The notes: generated by a model from the letters alone, not told the origin. Shown: positions 1-8,736, counted from the stretch's first letter. The stretch is DNA of 64,000 bases from Vicinamibacterales bacterium (GCA_041394705.1 JAWKHS010000013.1:1-64000); one strand, 5' to 3'. Made by a program: numbers and translations.

Positions 1-1268
1 TCCGAGAGCGAGTTGCCGCCGAGCCGGTTCGCGCCGTTGATGCCGGCCGCGCACTCGCCCGCGGCGAAGAGGCCGGTGATGGAGGTCTCCTGCGTGTCGG
101 CGTTCACGCGGATGCCGCCCATGATGTAGTGGGTGGTCGGCCCCACTTCCATCGGCGTCTTCGTGATGTCGAGGTCCGCCAGCTCCTTGAACTGGTGGTA
201 CATGCTCGGCAGCTTCCGCTTGATGTGGGCCTCGGCGTCCGGCAGCTTCTCCTTGATCCAGGCGATGTCCAGGAACACGCCGCCGTGGGGGCTGCCGCGT
301 CCGGCCTTCACCTCGCGGTTGATGCACCGCGCCACGTGGTCGCGCGTGAGGAGCTCGGGCGGGCGCCGGGCGCTCTTGTCGCCCTGCGTGTAGCGCCAGC
401 CCTCCTCCGGATCCGACGCCGTCTGCGGCTTGTAGTTGTCGGGGATGTCGTCGAACATGAAGCGGCGGCCCTCGCTGTTGCGCAGCACGCCGCCCTCGCC
501 CCGCACGCCCTCGGTCACCAGGATGCCGCGCACGCTCGGCGGCCACACCATGCCCGTGGGGTGGAACTGCACGAACTCCATGTCGATGAGCTCGGCGCCG
601 GCCCGGTACGCCAGCGCGTGCCCGTCGCCGGTGCCCTCCCAGGAGTTGCTCGTGATCTTGAAGGCGCGCCCGACGCCGCCCGTGGCCAGGACGATCGCCT
701 TGGCCGAGAAGACGTGGAACCGCCCGCGTTCGCGGTCGTAGGCGAGGACGCCGGAGGCGCGCCCGCCGTCGAGCAGCAGCTCGATCACCGTGTGCTCCAT
801 GTGCACGGTGACGCCCTGGTGGATGGTGTGGTCCTGCAGCGTGCGGATGAGCTCCAGGCCGGTCCGGTCGCCGACGTGCGCCAGGCGCGGGTAGCGGTGG
901 CCGCCGAAGTTGCGCTGCAGGATGCGGCCGTCGGCCGTCCGATCGAAGACCGCGCCGTACGCCTCGAGCTCGCGGACGCGGTCCGGCGCCTCCTTGGCGT
1001 GGATCTCGGCCATGCGCCAGTTGTTCACGTACTGGCCGCCGCGCATCGTGTCGGCGAAGTGCACCTTCCAGCTGTCGCGATCGTCGGCGTTGGCCAGGGC
1101 CGCGGCCATGCCGCCCTCGGCCATCACGGTGTGCGCCTTTCCCAGGAGCGATTTGCAGATGAGGCCCACGGTGACGCCGGACGACGCCGCCTCGATGGCG
1201 GCGCGCAGGCCCGCCCCGCCGGCGCCCACGACGAGGACGTCGTAGCTGTAGGTCTGCCGGGCCGCCAT
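1..1268 (-). CDS. sdhA: Succinate dehydrogenase/fumarate reductase flavoprotein subunit (partial, C-terminus beyond left edge)
   Basis: This is the FAD subunit that interconverts succinate and fumarate on the cytoplasmic face of the membrane complex. About 422 N-terminal residues are present. Residues 12-24 carry the dinucleotide-binding motif VVGAGGAG. H46, in the motif KAHTVMAEGG, matches the histidine that covalently carries FAD in this family. Further in are the substrate-site blocks FHPTGM and TEGVRGEGG, and the window cuts the protein just after the conserved NRLGGNSLSD. The ATG at 1268 directly abuts the stop codon of the upstream membrane-anchor gene, so the two are one operon, with the iron-sulfur subunit expected off the left edge. 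The sequence does not by itself decide between oxidase and reductase direction. No frameshift is seen. Confidence 0.93.
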   Translation of the reverse strand, partial: MAARQTYSYDVLVVGAGGAGLRAAIEAASSGVTVGLICKSLLGKAHTVMAEGGMAAALANADDRDSWKVHFADTMRGGQYVNNWRMAEIHAKEAPDRVRELEAYGAVFDRTADGRILQRNFGGHRYPRLAHVGDRTGLELIRTLQDHTIHQGVTVHMEHTVIELLLDGGRASGVLAYDRERGRFHVFSAKAIVLATGGVGRAFKITSNSWEGTGDGHALAYRAGAELIDMEFVQFHPTGMVWPPSVRGILVTEGVRGEGGVLRNSEGRRFMFDDIPDNYKPQTASDPEEGWRYTQGDKSARRPPELLTRDHVARCINREVKAGRGSPHGGVFLDIAWIKEKLPDAEAHIKRKLPSMYHQFKELADLDITKTPMEVGPTTHYIMGGIRVNADTQETSITGLFAAGECAAGINGANRLGGNSLS

Positions 1269-2072
1269 CTACAGGATCCTCAGATCCGTCAGCACGCCCA
1301 TCGAGCACAGCCGGACGTAGAGGTCGGAGGACATCACGCTGACGAGGCTGCACCACGCGAACAGCTGATGGCGTCCGTTCAAGCCGGAGACGCAGGCGTA
1401 GGCGAAGTCGCAGGTGGGCGACTTCGACACCTCGTCGAGACGGCCGCCCACGACGTGGCGGAGCACGTGGCAGCCCCAGGTGTAGCAGGCGAGCAGGACG
1501 ACGTTGACGGCCAGGACCAGGGTGCCGACGCCGATGCCGAACTCGCGCGCGCCGGTGGCCGGGTTCTCGAACCACATCGCGAGCCACACGTCGTAGGTGA
1601 GCAGGCCGATGAAGACGAGGGCCACCCACATGAAGAAGCGATGCGCGTTCTGCAGGATGAGGGGAAGGGAGTGCTCGCCGCGGTAGCGCGTGCGTGGCTC
1701 GCCGACGGCGCAGGACGGGGGATCGGCCCAGAACGACTTGTAATAGGCGCCGCGGTAGTAGTAGCAGGTGAAGCGGAACAGGCCCGGGAACGGGAGGATC
1801 AGGAGGGCCGGCGAGAACGGCAGCCACCCCGGCCACGCGGCGGGGCGGGGGCCGAACCAGGCATGCGGCGAGTCGCCGAAGACCTCGGGGGAATAGAACG
1901 GCGAGAGGTACGGACCGTAGGTGTAGTGCGCGTTCTGGAACGCTGCCCACGTGGCGTACACCACGAACGCCGACAAGCCGACGAACACCGCGAGCGGCGT
2001 CGCCCACCACGCATCCCGTCGAGAAGTCGTCCCGAATCCGCGATGCACGGCAGACACCGGAATCACTTGCAT
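1269..2072 (-). CDS. Succinate dehydrogenase/fumarate reductase membrane-anchor (cytochrome b-like) subunit
   Basis: This 267-residue integral membrane protein is placed directly before the flavoprotein gene and most likely anchors the succinate dehydrogenase complex and passes electrons to or from quinone. Hydrophobic segments appear near residues 25-45, 85-105, 140-160 and 180-205. Histidines in the segments QNAHRFFMW and CYTWGCHVLRHVVGG are candidate haem b ligands. The start at 2072 (MQVIPVSAV) was chosen because AGGGGG lies 4-9 nt upstream, although the reading frame stays open to 2234. The assignment rests on operon position and membrane topology; the sequence is longer than the short SdhC/SdhD proteins and looks like a single-subunit fused anchor. 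A 7-bp inverted repeat lies about 30-60 nt upstream. Confidence 0.72.
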   Translation of the reverse strand: MQVIPVSAVHRGFGTTSRRDAWWATPLAVFVGLSAFVVYATWAAFQNAHYTYGPYLSPFYSPEVFGDSPHAWFGPRPAAWPGWLPFSPALLILPFPGLFRFTCYYYRGAYYKSFWADPPSCAVGEPRTRYRGEHSLPLILQNAHRFFMWVALVFIGLLTYDVWLAMWFENPATGAREFGIGVGTLVLAVNVVLLACYTWGCHVLRHVVGGRLDEVSKSPTCDFAYACVSGLNGRHQLFAWCSLVSVMSSDLYVRLCSMGVLTDLRIL

Positions 2073-2102
2073 CGGACCCCCTGAGAGTCTGATTCCCGAA
2101 GC

Positions 2103-2131
2103 GTTTTGGCCCGGAAACCATACCCCAAAAC
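2103..2131 (-). promoter_or_regulatory. Inverted repeat upstream of the succinate dehydrogenase operon
   Basis: GTTTTGG at 2103-2109 and CCAAAAC at 2125-2131 form a perfect 7-bp inverted repeat separated by 15 nt. It lies 31-59 nt upstream of the membrane-anchor start codon, in an otherwise GC-rich intergenic region. On the minus strand a TATGGT hexamer lies between the arms. It is a candidate operator or promoter; nothing identifies the regulator. Confidence 0.35.
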
Positions 2132-2209
2132 ACGGCACTTCCGTGAATCCTCGCGAGGGGCCGGCGCGCGCCTGGCGTCTCCGGCGGCCCGACACCGGCC
2201 GAGGCGGGC

Positions 2210-2215
2210 GATAAT
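2210..2215 (+). promoter_or_regulatory. Candidate -10 element (GATAAT), leaderless start
   Basis: GATAAT ends 5 nt before the ATG at 2221, and no Shine-Dalgarno sequence precedes that codon. A transcript from this hexamer would begin at or within a base or two of the start codon. No convincing -35 is visible. Confidence 0.4.
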
Positions 2216-2220
2216 CGGGC

Positions 2221-3690
2221 ATGGATCGCATCACGCCGGCCTCACCCGGCGCTCACGCTCCCACGCGGGGGGCCGGACGCACCTTCGACGCGCTGCGCGC
2301 CACCGAGTACGCGCGCCTCGACATCGCCGGGCACGTGTACCTGGACTACACCGGCGGGGGCCTCCACGCCGCCTCGCAGCTGCGTCAGCATCACGCCGAG
2401 CTGGAGACGCAGGTGTTCGGCAACCCGCACTCGAACAACCCGACGTCGCAGGCCATGACCGACCGGGTCGAGCGGGCCCGTGACTACGTGCTGGAGTATT
2501 TCAACGCGGCGCCCGACGAGTACCTCGTCGTCTTCACGCCGAACGCGAGCGGGGCCCTCCACCAGGTCGGCGAGGCCTACCCGTTCGAACCGACCAGCCG
2601 CTACCTGCTGACGTTCGACAACCACAACTCGGTCAACGGGATCCGCGAGTTCGCGCGCCGGGCCGGCGCGGTCACGACCTACCTGCCGCTGGTGCGGGAC
2701 GACTTGCGTCTCGACCGGGCCGCCGTCTCGCAGGCCCTGGCGGCGCCGGCGCCCGGCGTGCCCAACCTGTTCGCGTTCCCGGCGCAGTCGAACTTCTCCG
2801 GCGTGCAGCACCCTCTGGAGCTCATCGACGAGGCGCACGACGCCGGCTGGGACGTCCTGCTCGACGCCGCGGGGTTCGTGCCCACCAACCGGCTCGACCT
2901 CGGGCGCTGGACGCCCGACCTGGTGTCGCTGTCCTTCTACAAGATGTTCGGGTACCCCACCGGCATCGGCGCCCTGGTGATGCGCCGGCGGATGGCCGCG
3001 CGCATGCGGCGGCCGTGGTTCGCGGGCGGCACCATCCAGATCGCCAGCGTGCAGGGCGACGGCTTCTACCGGGCCGACGACGAAGCCGCCTTCGAGGACG
3101 GCACCGTGGACTACCTGAACATCCCGGCGGTCGAAGCCGGCCTCCGCTACCTGCAGGGGGTGGGCATCGACGCCGTGCACGACCACGTGGCCGCCCTCAC
3201 CGGGCAGATGCTCGACGGCATGTGCGCGCTGCGCCACACGAACGGGGCGCCCCTGGTCAAGGTGCACGGCCCCACGTCCACGGACCGGCGCGGCGGCACG
3301 GTGGCCTTCAACCTGCTGGCGCCCGACGGGCATGCCTACGACATCCGGCGGGTGGAGGACCTGGCCGGCGCCGACCGTATCTCGCTGCGCACGGGGTGTT
3401 TCTGCAACCCCGGCGCGGGCGAGGCCACCTACGGCCTGAGCGCCGAGCAGATCGGCGCCTTCTTCCATCTGGCCGAGGGCATGAGCTTCGACGAGCTGCG
3501 CCAGAGCGTCCGCGAGGCCTACGGCATCGAGATCGGCGCCATCCGCGCGTCCGTGGGCATCGCCTCGAACGCCGCGGACGTCCAGCGGTTCCTGGCGTTC
3601 CTGGCCTGGTTCCGGGATCGCCCCCTGGCCGCGATCGGCGCCGGCGCCGTCCGATCGACGTGCCGGGCGGCGCGGCGCGACACCGCGTGA
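2221..3690 (+). CDS. Aminotransferase class V-fold protein, molybdenum-cofactor-sulfurase/cysteine-desulfurase-like
   Basis: This is a 489-residue PLP-dependent fold type I protein. The Schiff-base lysine is K241 in the motif SLSFYKMFGYPTG. C393 in RTGCFCNPGAGE sits where Mo-cofactor sulfurases and cysteine desulfurases carry the catalytic persulfide cysteine. The order and spacing of these motifs resemble the N-terminal half of eukaryotic Mo-cofactor sulfurase. The C-terminal MOSC domain of those enzymes is absent; the last ~60 residues look unstructured and basic. Likely role: cysteine-derived sulfur transfer, possibly for a molybdenum hydroxylase such as the xanthine-dehydrogenase-type protein at the right edge of the window. 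The substrate is not proven. It is transcribed alone, with a -10-like hexamer immediately before the ATG. Confidence 0.8.
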   Translation: MDRITPASPGAHAPTRGAGRTFDALRATEYARLDIAGHVYLDYTGGGLHAASQLRQHHAELETQVFGNPHSNNPTSQAMTDRVERARDYVLEYFNAAPDEYLVVFTPNASGALHQVGEAYPFEPTSRYLLTFDNHNSVNGIREFARRAGAVTTYLPLVRDDLRLDRAAVSQALAAPAPGVPNLFAFPAQSNFSGVQHPLELIDEAHDAGWDVLLDAAGFVPTNRLDLGRWTPDLVSLSFYKMFGYPTGIGALVMRRRMAARMRRPWFAGGTIQIASVQGDGFYRADDEAAFEDGTVDYLNIPAVEAGLRYLQGVGIDAVHDHVAALTGQMLDGMCALRHTNGAPLVKVHGPTSTDRRGGTVAFNLLAPDGHAYDIRRVEDLAGADRISLRTGCFCNPGAGEATYGLSAEQIGAFFHLAEGMSFDELRQSVREAYGIEIGAIRASVGIASNAADVQRFLAFLAWFRDRPLAAIGAGAVRSTCRAARRDTA

Positions 3691-3748
3691 CCGTCCGCCG
3701 CCGGCGGGCGGCTCCCGATCGGCACGGGTGAGCCCCGTGCGGTCGAGG

Positions 3749-3754
3749 TATGGT
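3749..3754 (+). promoter_or_regulatory. Candidate -10 element (TATGGT), leaderless start
   Basis: TATGGT ends 5 nt before the GTG at 3760. There is no Shine-Dalgarno sequence. Spacing is the same as at 2210-2215, which supports a leaderless mRNA for the M29-like peptidase gene. Confidence 0.35.
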
Positions 3755-3759
3755 CAAAT

Positions 3760-4794
3760 GTGCCCGTCGGGACTCGATCATTGCTGACTACGTCGTTCGA
3801 TCCGGAACTGTCGCCCGGCGCGCGCAACGCCGTCCGGGTCTGCCTGAACGTGCAGCCGCACGAGCGGGTCACGCTCGTGACGGACCGCGCGTGCGAGGAG
3901 ATCGCCGCGAGCCTGGCCGCCGAGATCGAGGCGGTGGGCGCGCCCCATCGCGCCTTCGTGCTCGAGGAGGAGGCGCCGCGCCCGCTGACGGGCCTGCCCG
4001 CGTCGGTGGCCGCCGACATGGAGCAGAGCCAGGTGTCGATCTTCGCGGTGCAGGTGCAGCAGCACGAACTGGCCTCGCGCATGCAGCTCACCGACATCGT
4101 GAACCGCCGCCGGATGCGCCACGCGCACATGGTCAACATCACGCCCCAGATCATGCGGGAAGGCATGCGCGCGGACTACCTCAAGGTGGACCGCCTCAGC
4201 CAGAAGGTGATCGAGATGGTGCGGGCGGCGCGCCAGGTCCGGGCCCGGACGCCGGCGGGCAGCGACTTCACCACCACGCTCAACCCCGATTACCGCTGGC
4301 TCAAGACGAGCGGCCTCATCAGCCCCGACAAGTGGGGCAACCTGCCAGGCGGCGAGATCTTCACGACGCCGGGCGAGGTGAACGGCACCGTGGTCGTGGA
4401 CGGCGTCGTCGGTGATTTCCTCTGCGCGCGCTTCGGCATGCTCACCGACACCCCGCTCACGCTGGAGATCGCCGCGAACCGGCTCGTGTCGGCGTCGAGC
4501 GCGAACAAGGCGCTCGAGGACGCGTTCTGGCAGTACACGCACACCGACGAGAACTCCGATCGCGTGGGCGAGTTCGCCATCGGCACGAACATCGAGCTCA
4601 CCCACCTCATCGGCAACATCCTGCAGGACGAGAAGTTCCCGGGCATCCACATCGCGTTCGGCAATCCCTACGGCGCGCACACGGGCGCCCAGTGGCACTC
4701 CTCCACCCACATCGACGTGGTCGGCACGGGCTTCGACATCTGGGTGGACGACACGCCCCTCATGGAAGGCGGCGCCTTCCTGGTGTCGGCCTGA
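3760..4794 (+). CDS. Aminopeptidase, peptidase M29-like
   Basis: This 344-residue protein resembles the M29 metallo-aminopeptidases (AmpS/AmpT type), cytoplasmic enzymes that remove N-terminal residues from peptides using two metal ions. Candidate metal ligands cluster in the C-terminal third: a Glu in GEFAIGTN, a His in HIAFGNPYG, and His and Asp in HSSTHIDVV, followed by a conserved-looking MEGGAF. The central GGEIFTTPGEVNGT block is also typical of the family. The frame opens with GTG at 3760; a later in-frame TTG at 3781 is a weaker alternative. It is followed after 10 nt by the ATP-grasp-like gene, so the two are probably co-transcribed. The protein is somewhat shorter than the usual ~410 residues, with the shortfall at the N-terminus. 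Confidence 0.82.
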   Translation: MPVGTRSLLTTSFDPELSPGARNAVRVCLNVQPHERVTLVTDRACEEIAASLAAEIEAVGAPHRAFVLEEEAPRPLTGLPASVAADMEQSQVSIFAVQVQQHELASRMQLTDIVNRRRMRHAHMVNITPQIMREGMRADYLKVDRLSQKVIEMVRAARQVRARTPAGSDFTTTLNPDYRWLKTSGLISPDKWGNLPGGEIFTTPGEVNGTVVVDGVVGDFLCARFGMLTDTPLTLEIAANRLVSASSANKALEDAFWQYTHTDENSDRVGEFAIGTNIELTHLIGNILQDEKFPGIHIAFGNPYGAHTGAQWHSSTHIDVVGTGFDIWVDDTPLMEGGAFLVSA

Positions 4795-4804
4795 CGGAAC
4801 GTCC

Positions 4805-5995
4805 ATGATTCCCGCGCTGCGCCAGCGATTCAATCGTGACTGGACCCCGGCGCGGCACGAGCGGGTGTTGGCGCGCCTGGCGGCTGCGACCGGCGTGGCG
4901 CCGGGCTTCGCGGTGTCCGAGACCCCCTTCTTCCTGCCGGCCGATCTCGTCGGCGAGATGGCCGAGGCCGGACGGACGCTGGTCACCTCGTTCCTCGACG
5001 ACGCCGCCGCCCGCGCCGAGGTGGAAGCGCTCGTGCCCGCGCGCTACGTGGGCCCGGGCCAGGACGTCCGCCCGACGTGCGTCCAGGTCGACTTCGGGAT
5101 CGTGCGCGAGGCGGACGGACGCGCCGTGCCGAGGCTGGTGGAACTGCAGGCCTTCCCGTCGCTCTACGGCTTCCAGCACACGCTGGCGGGGCTGTATCGG
5201 GAGGCGCACGACCTCCCCGCGTCGCTGGCCGCACACCTGGATGGACTCGACGACGACGCCTACCTCGCGCTCATGCGCGACGTGCTCGTCGGCGCGCACG
5301 ACCCGGCCGAAGTCGTGCTCATGGAGATCGCGCCCGAGCAGCAGAAGACGCGGCCCGACTTCGTGCTGACCGAGCGCCTCTGGGGGGTCCAGACCGTCGA
5401 CCCGAAGGACGTCGTCGTCCGGGGACGATCGCTCTGGCGCGTGCGCGACGGCCGCGAGGTGCCGATCCGCCGTGTCTACAACCGGGTGATTCCCGACGAG
5501 CTGGATCGGACGGCGCACCCGATGCCCTTCGACTATCGGGACGATCTGGACGTCGAATGGATCGGCCACCCGGCGTGGTTCTTCCGGCTGAGCAAGGCGT
5601 CGATCCCGTGGCTGCGCCACCCGGCGGTCCCGCGGACGTGGCGGCTGGCCGACGTCGATGTCCTGCCGGCGCCCCGCGAGCACCTCGTGCTGAAACCGCT
5701 CTTCTCCTTCGCCGGCGGCGGCATCGTCTTCGGCCCTACCGACGCACAACTGGCGGCCATTCCGGCCGCCGAGCGCCATCTCTACCTGCTGCAGGAGCGC
5801 GTCCCGTTCACGCCTGTCGTCGAGACGCCGCACGGCCCGACCCAGGCCGAGGTCCGTCTGATGTACGTCTGGACGGACCGGCTGCGCCCGGTGCTGCCGC
5901 TCATCCGGATGGGACGCGGCGCGATGATGGGCGTGGCGCACAACCGCGGCCTGCAGTGGGTGGGCGCCTCGGCGGGGTTCGTGGGGGGGACATGA
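4805..5995 (+). CDS. Uncharacterised ATP-grasp-like protein
   Basis: The product is a 396-residue soluble protein that I do not recognise with certainty. The C-terminal half contains HLVLKPLFSFAGGGIVFGP, which looks like the lysine and glycine-rich nucleotide loop of ATP-grasp enzymes, followed by LLQERVPFTP and EVRLMYVW, matching the usual late acidic and hydrophobic strands of that fold. The N-terminal half has VDFGIVREADG and VELQAFPSLYGFQ. A carboxylate-amine ligase role, perhaps in peptide or glutathione-like metabolism, is an inference. The ATG at 4805 comes 10 nt after the peptidase stop. Its stop codon overlaps the start of the kinase gene (ATGA), so translation of the two is coupled. 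Confidence 0.6.
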   Translation: MIPALRQRFNRDWTPARHERVLARLAAATGVAPGFAVSETPFFLPADLVGEMAEAGRTLVTSFLDDAAARAEVEALVPARYVGPGQDVRPTCVQVDFGIVREADGRAVPRLVELQAFPSLYGFQHTLAGLYREAHDLPASLAAHLDGLDDDAYLALMRDVLVGAHDPAEVVLMEIAPEQQKTRPDFVLTERLWGVQTVDPKDVVVRGRSLWRVRDGREVPIRRVYNRVIPDELDRTAHPMPFDYRDDLDVEWIGHPAWFFRLSKASIPWLRHPAVPRTWRLADVDVLPAPREHLVLKPLFSFAGGGIVFGPTDAQLAAIPAAERHLYLLQERVPFTPVVETPHGPTQAEVRLMYVWTDRLRPVLPLIRMGRGAMMGVAHNRGLQWVGASAGFVGGT

Positions 5996-8052
5996 GCGCG
6001 CTGGCCCGCTACGGGTTCGCGGCGCTGTCGGTGCTGCTCGGCACCATCGGGCTCTCGGCCTTCAGCCGGATCTTCGACGTCGAGCCCGCCCCGTTCTTCC
6101 TCTTCACGCCGTCGGTCTTCGTGGCCGCCGTCGTCGGCGGGTTCGGCCCCGGGGTCTTCGCCACCTTCCTGGGCTCGCTGGCCGTCGAGCTCGTCCTGAT
6201 GCGCACCGAGGACCAGCAGGGGTCGCTGGAGCTCGTGCGGCTTGGCCTGTTCGTCATCATCGGCACCGGGATCAGCGCACTCGCCCGCAGCCAGAAGGAC
6301 GCCCGGGCCCTCGCCGAGGACCGCGAGCGCCTGGCCAACCGGCGGGCCGACGAGCTGGCCTCGGCGCGGCTGGCCGCCGAGCGCAGCGCGCGCGAAGCGG
6401 AGCGGCGGGCGGCGGAGCTCGAGGCGCTCTTCAACGTGTCGCCGGTGGGCCTGGCGCGCACCGACGACCCGGAATGCCGGACGATCACGGTGAACCACTC
6501 GCTCGCGCGCCGCCTGGGCCTCTCGGCCGAGAGCCCGCCGGCCTCGCCGGCGCAGCCCACCGTCCTCACGACCGCCAGGGACCTCCGCCTGATCGGCGCC
6601 ACGGAACTGCCGCTGCAGACGGCCGCCCGGTCGCGGCGTCCCGTCGTGGACGCGGAGTTCGCCACGCAGCCCGTCGAGGGGCGGCCGGTGCTGCTCCAGG
6701 GCCATGCCGTCCCGCTGCTCGACGAACAGGGCGCCGTCCGCGGGGCGCTGGGCGTCTTCACCGACGTCACCGAGCACCGGCTGGCCGGCGTGGAGCAGGG
6801 CTTCCTCGCCGAGGCGTCGCGCCTGTTGAGCGGCTCGCTCGACTACGGCGAGACGCTTCGCCGCGTCGTCGCCCTCGGCGTGCCGGACATGGCGGACTGG
6901 GCGGTGCTCGACGTGACCGACGCCGCGGGCCGCGTCACCCGCCTCACGGCGGCCCATCGCGATCCGGAGGTCCAGGCGGTGCTCGAGGCCACCGGCCTCT
7001 GGCGGCGGGGCGGGTTCGAGCCGCCGCCCCCCACCCTGGTCGCCGCGGCGCACGGGCCGGTGCTCGAGCCGCGGGTGACTGGCGAGACGCTCCGGGCATG
7101 GGGCGCCACCGAGGCCCAGGTCGCGCGTCTGGCGCCGGCACGCATCGCCTCGGCGCTCGCCGTCCCGCTGGTCCTGCACGGCGCCGCCGTCGGCGTGCTC
7201 GCGTGGGCGCGTGGACCGGATCGGACGGCGTTCGACACGCGCGACCTGGCCCTGGCCGAGGAAATCGGGCGCCGGGCCGCGATGGCGGTCGAACACGCGC
7301 GGCTGTACGCCGAGGCGCAATCGGCCAGCCGCATGAAGGACGAGTTCGTGGCCACGCTGTCGCACGAGCTCCGCACGCCGCTCAACGCGCTGCTCGGCTG
7401 GACCGACCTCCTGCGGACCGGGCGGCTGGGTCCCGAGCGGCAGCGCCAGGCCATCGAGGCCATTCACCGCGCGGCGAACGCGCAGGCGCTGCTCACGAAC
7501 GACCTGGTGGACATCTCGCGCGCCGTGTCCGGCAAGTTCCAGCTCCTGCCGCGCGAGGTCGAGTTCGACGGGCTGGTCCGGGCGGCGACCGAGACGTTCC
7601 GCCTGGCCGCCGAGTCGAAGGGCCTGTGGCTCCGCTGCCACGTGGCGGAGCCGCTCCCGCGGGTGGTCGTCGATCCGGATCGCGTCCGCCAGATCGCGTA
7701 CAACCTCGTCGGCAACGCGGTGAAGTTCACGGCGTCGGGGGGCGTCGACGTGGAGGCGTCCGCCGACGGGGACTGGCTGGTGCTCGCGGTGAGCGACACG
7801 GGCATCGGCATCGATCCCGTCTTCCTGCCCTACGTGTTCGAGCCGTTCCGGCAGGCCGACGGCAGCGTGTCGCGGGAGTTCGGCGGCCTGGGCCTCGGCC
7901 TGTCGATCGTTCGGGCGCTCGTGCAGCTGCACGGCGGCACCGTCGGCGTGCACAGCCGGGGGCGGGGCCAGGGCGCCACCTTCACCGTCCGCCTGCCGCT
8001 GTCGCCGCCCGGCGCCCGGCGTCCCCAGGACGCGGTGGCGCAGTCGGCCTGA
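5992..8052 (+). CDS. Membrane sensor histidine kinase (DUF4118-like/PAS/GAF/HisKA/HATPase)
   Basis: This is a 686-residue two-component sensor kinase. Residues 1-100 contain three to four hydrophobic segments resembling the DUF4118 (KdpD-type) membrane module. A short coiled coil (about 100-145) leads to a PAS domain (about 145-260) and a GAF domain (about 270-435). The phospho-acceptor is H458 in LSHELRTPLN. The ATPase domain shows an N-box (NLVGNAVKF), G1 (SDTGIGI), F-box-like YVFEPFRQ and G2 (GGLGLGLSIV). No receiver domain is fused, and no response regulator gene is adjacent, so it is an orphan kinase. The first codon overlaps the stop of the ATP-grasp-like gene by 4 nt, which suggests functional coupling between the two. 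Confidence 0.92.
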   Translation: MSALARYGFAALSVLLGTIGLSAFSRIFDVEPAPFFLFTPSVFVAAVVGGFGPGVFATFLGSLAVELVLMRTEDQQGSLELVRLGLFVIIGTGISALARSQKDARALAEDRERLANRRADELASARLAAERSAREAERRAAELEALFNVSPVGLARTDDPECRTITVNHSLARRLGLSAESPPASPAQPTVLTTARDLRLIGATELPLQTAARSRRPVVDAEFATQPVEGRPVLLQGHAVPLLDEQGAVRGALGVFTDVTEHRLAGVEQGFLAEASRLLSGSLDYGETLRRVVALGVPDMADWAVLDVTDAAGRVTRLTAAHRDPEVQAVLEATGLWRRGGFEPPPPTLVAAAHGPVLEPRVTGETLRAWGATEAQVARLAPARIASALAVPLVLHGAAVGVLAWARGPDRTAFDTRDLALAEEIGRRAAMAVEHARLYAEAQSASRMKDEFVATLSHELRTPLNALLGWTDLLRTGRLGPERQRQAIEAIHRAANAQALLTNDLVDISRAVSGKFQLLPREVEFDGLVRAATETFRLAAESKGLWLRCHVAEPLPRVVVDPDRVRQIAYNLVGNAVKFTASGGVDVEASADGDWLVLAVSDTGIGIDPVFLPYVFEPFRQADGSVSREFGGLGLGLSIVRALVQLHGGTVGVHSRGRGQGATFTVRLPLSPPGARRPQDAVAQSA

Positions 8053-8061
8053 CCGGCGCGA

Positions 8062-8736
8062 TCAGCCCGGGCGGCCGCGGGTGACCAGCGCCACGGCGCC
8101 TGGCACCGGCCCGGCGAACACGACGCGGCCGTGGTCGAGGACGACCGCGCGGTCGGCCGCGTGGGCCAGTTCCGCCAGGTCGTGCGTGACCCACACGATG
8201 GGCACGCCGAGCGCCTGCCGGGTCCTGAGCACGTAGGGGAGGATCCGGTCGCGCCGCGCGGGATCCAGGGCGCCGAGCGGCTCGTCGAGCAGCAGCAGAT
8301 CCGGCGCGGCGGCCAGCGCGCGGCCGAGCGCCACGCGCTGCCGCTCGCCCCCGGACAGCGACGGGACCGGCCGGTCGAGGAGCGCCGCGATCTCCAGCAT
8401 CCCGGCCACGGCGTCCACGCGGGCGCGGTCGTGCGCGCCGTACTCCAGGTTGCGGCGTACGCTCATGTGCGGGAACAGGAGCGCGTCCTGCGGGACGTAG
8501 CCGACGCGCCGGCGGCGGGGCGGCAGATCCACACCGGCCCGGGTGTCGAGGAGCGTGCGCCCGCCGACCTTCACCACGCCCTCGGCCCGGCGAAGGCCGG
8601 CCAGCGTCTCGAGGAGCGTCGTCTTCCCCGCGCCCGAGGGCCCGACCAGTCCCAGCACCTGCACCTCGGCGCGGTCGCGCACCTCGAGCGTGAACGCGTC
8701 CTGCGCGATCCGGACGTCGATCTCGAGCGCGATCAC
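8062..8736 (-). CDS. modC: Molybdate ABC transporter ATP-binding protein, Mop-less
   Basis: This is a 224-residue ATPase powering molybdate import. Walker A is GPSGAGKTT, the ABC signature LSGGERQR, Walker B LLLLDEP and the switch histidine lies in WVTHD. It is about 130 residues shorter than E. coli ModC because the C-terminal TOBE/Mop molybdate-binding domain is missing; that domain occurs instead in the regulator gene on the other side of modA. The GTG start at 8736 overlaps the modB stop (GTGA), so modA, modB and modC form one operon. A sulfate or tungstate specificity cannot be excluded, but the Mop-domain regulator next door favours molybdate. Confidence 0.9.
   Translation of the reverse strand: MIALEIDVRIAQDAFTLEVRDRAEVQVLGLVGPSGAGKTTLLETLAGLRRAEGVVKVGGRTLLDTRAGVDLPPRRRRVGYVPQDALLFPHMSVRRNLEYGAHDRARVDAVAGMLEIAALLDRPVPSLSGGERQRVALGRALAAAPDLLLLDEPLGALDPARRDRILPYVLRTRQALGVPIVWVTHDLAELAHAADRAVVLDHGRVVFAGPVPGAVALVTRGRPG

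Noticed and set aside
129..2084. Long plus-strand open frame of 651 codons antisense to the succinate dehydrogenase genes
   Set aside because: It is rich in Arg, Ala, His and Val with no domain pattern and lies opposite two well-identified genes; such frames are common at this GC content.
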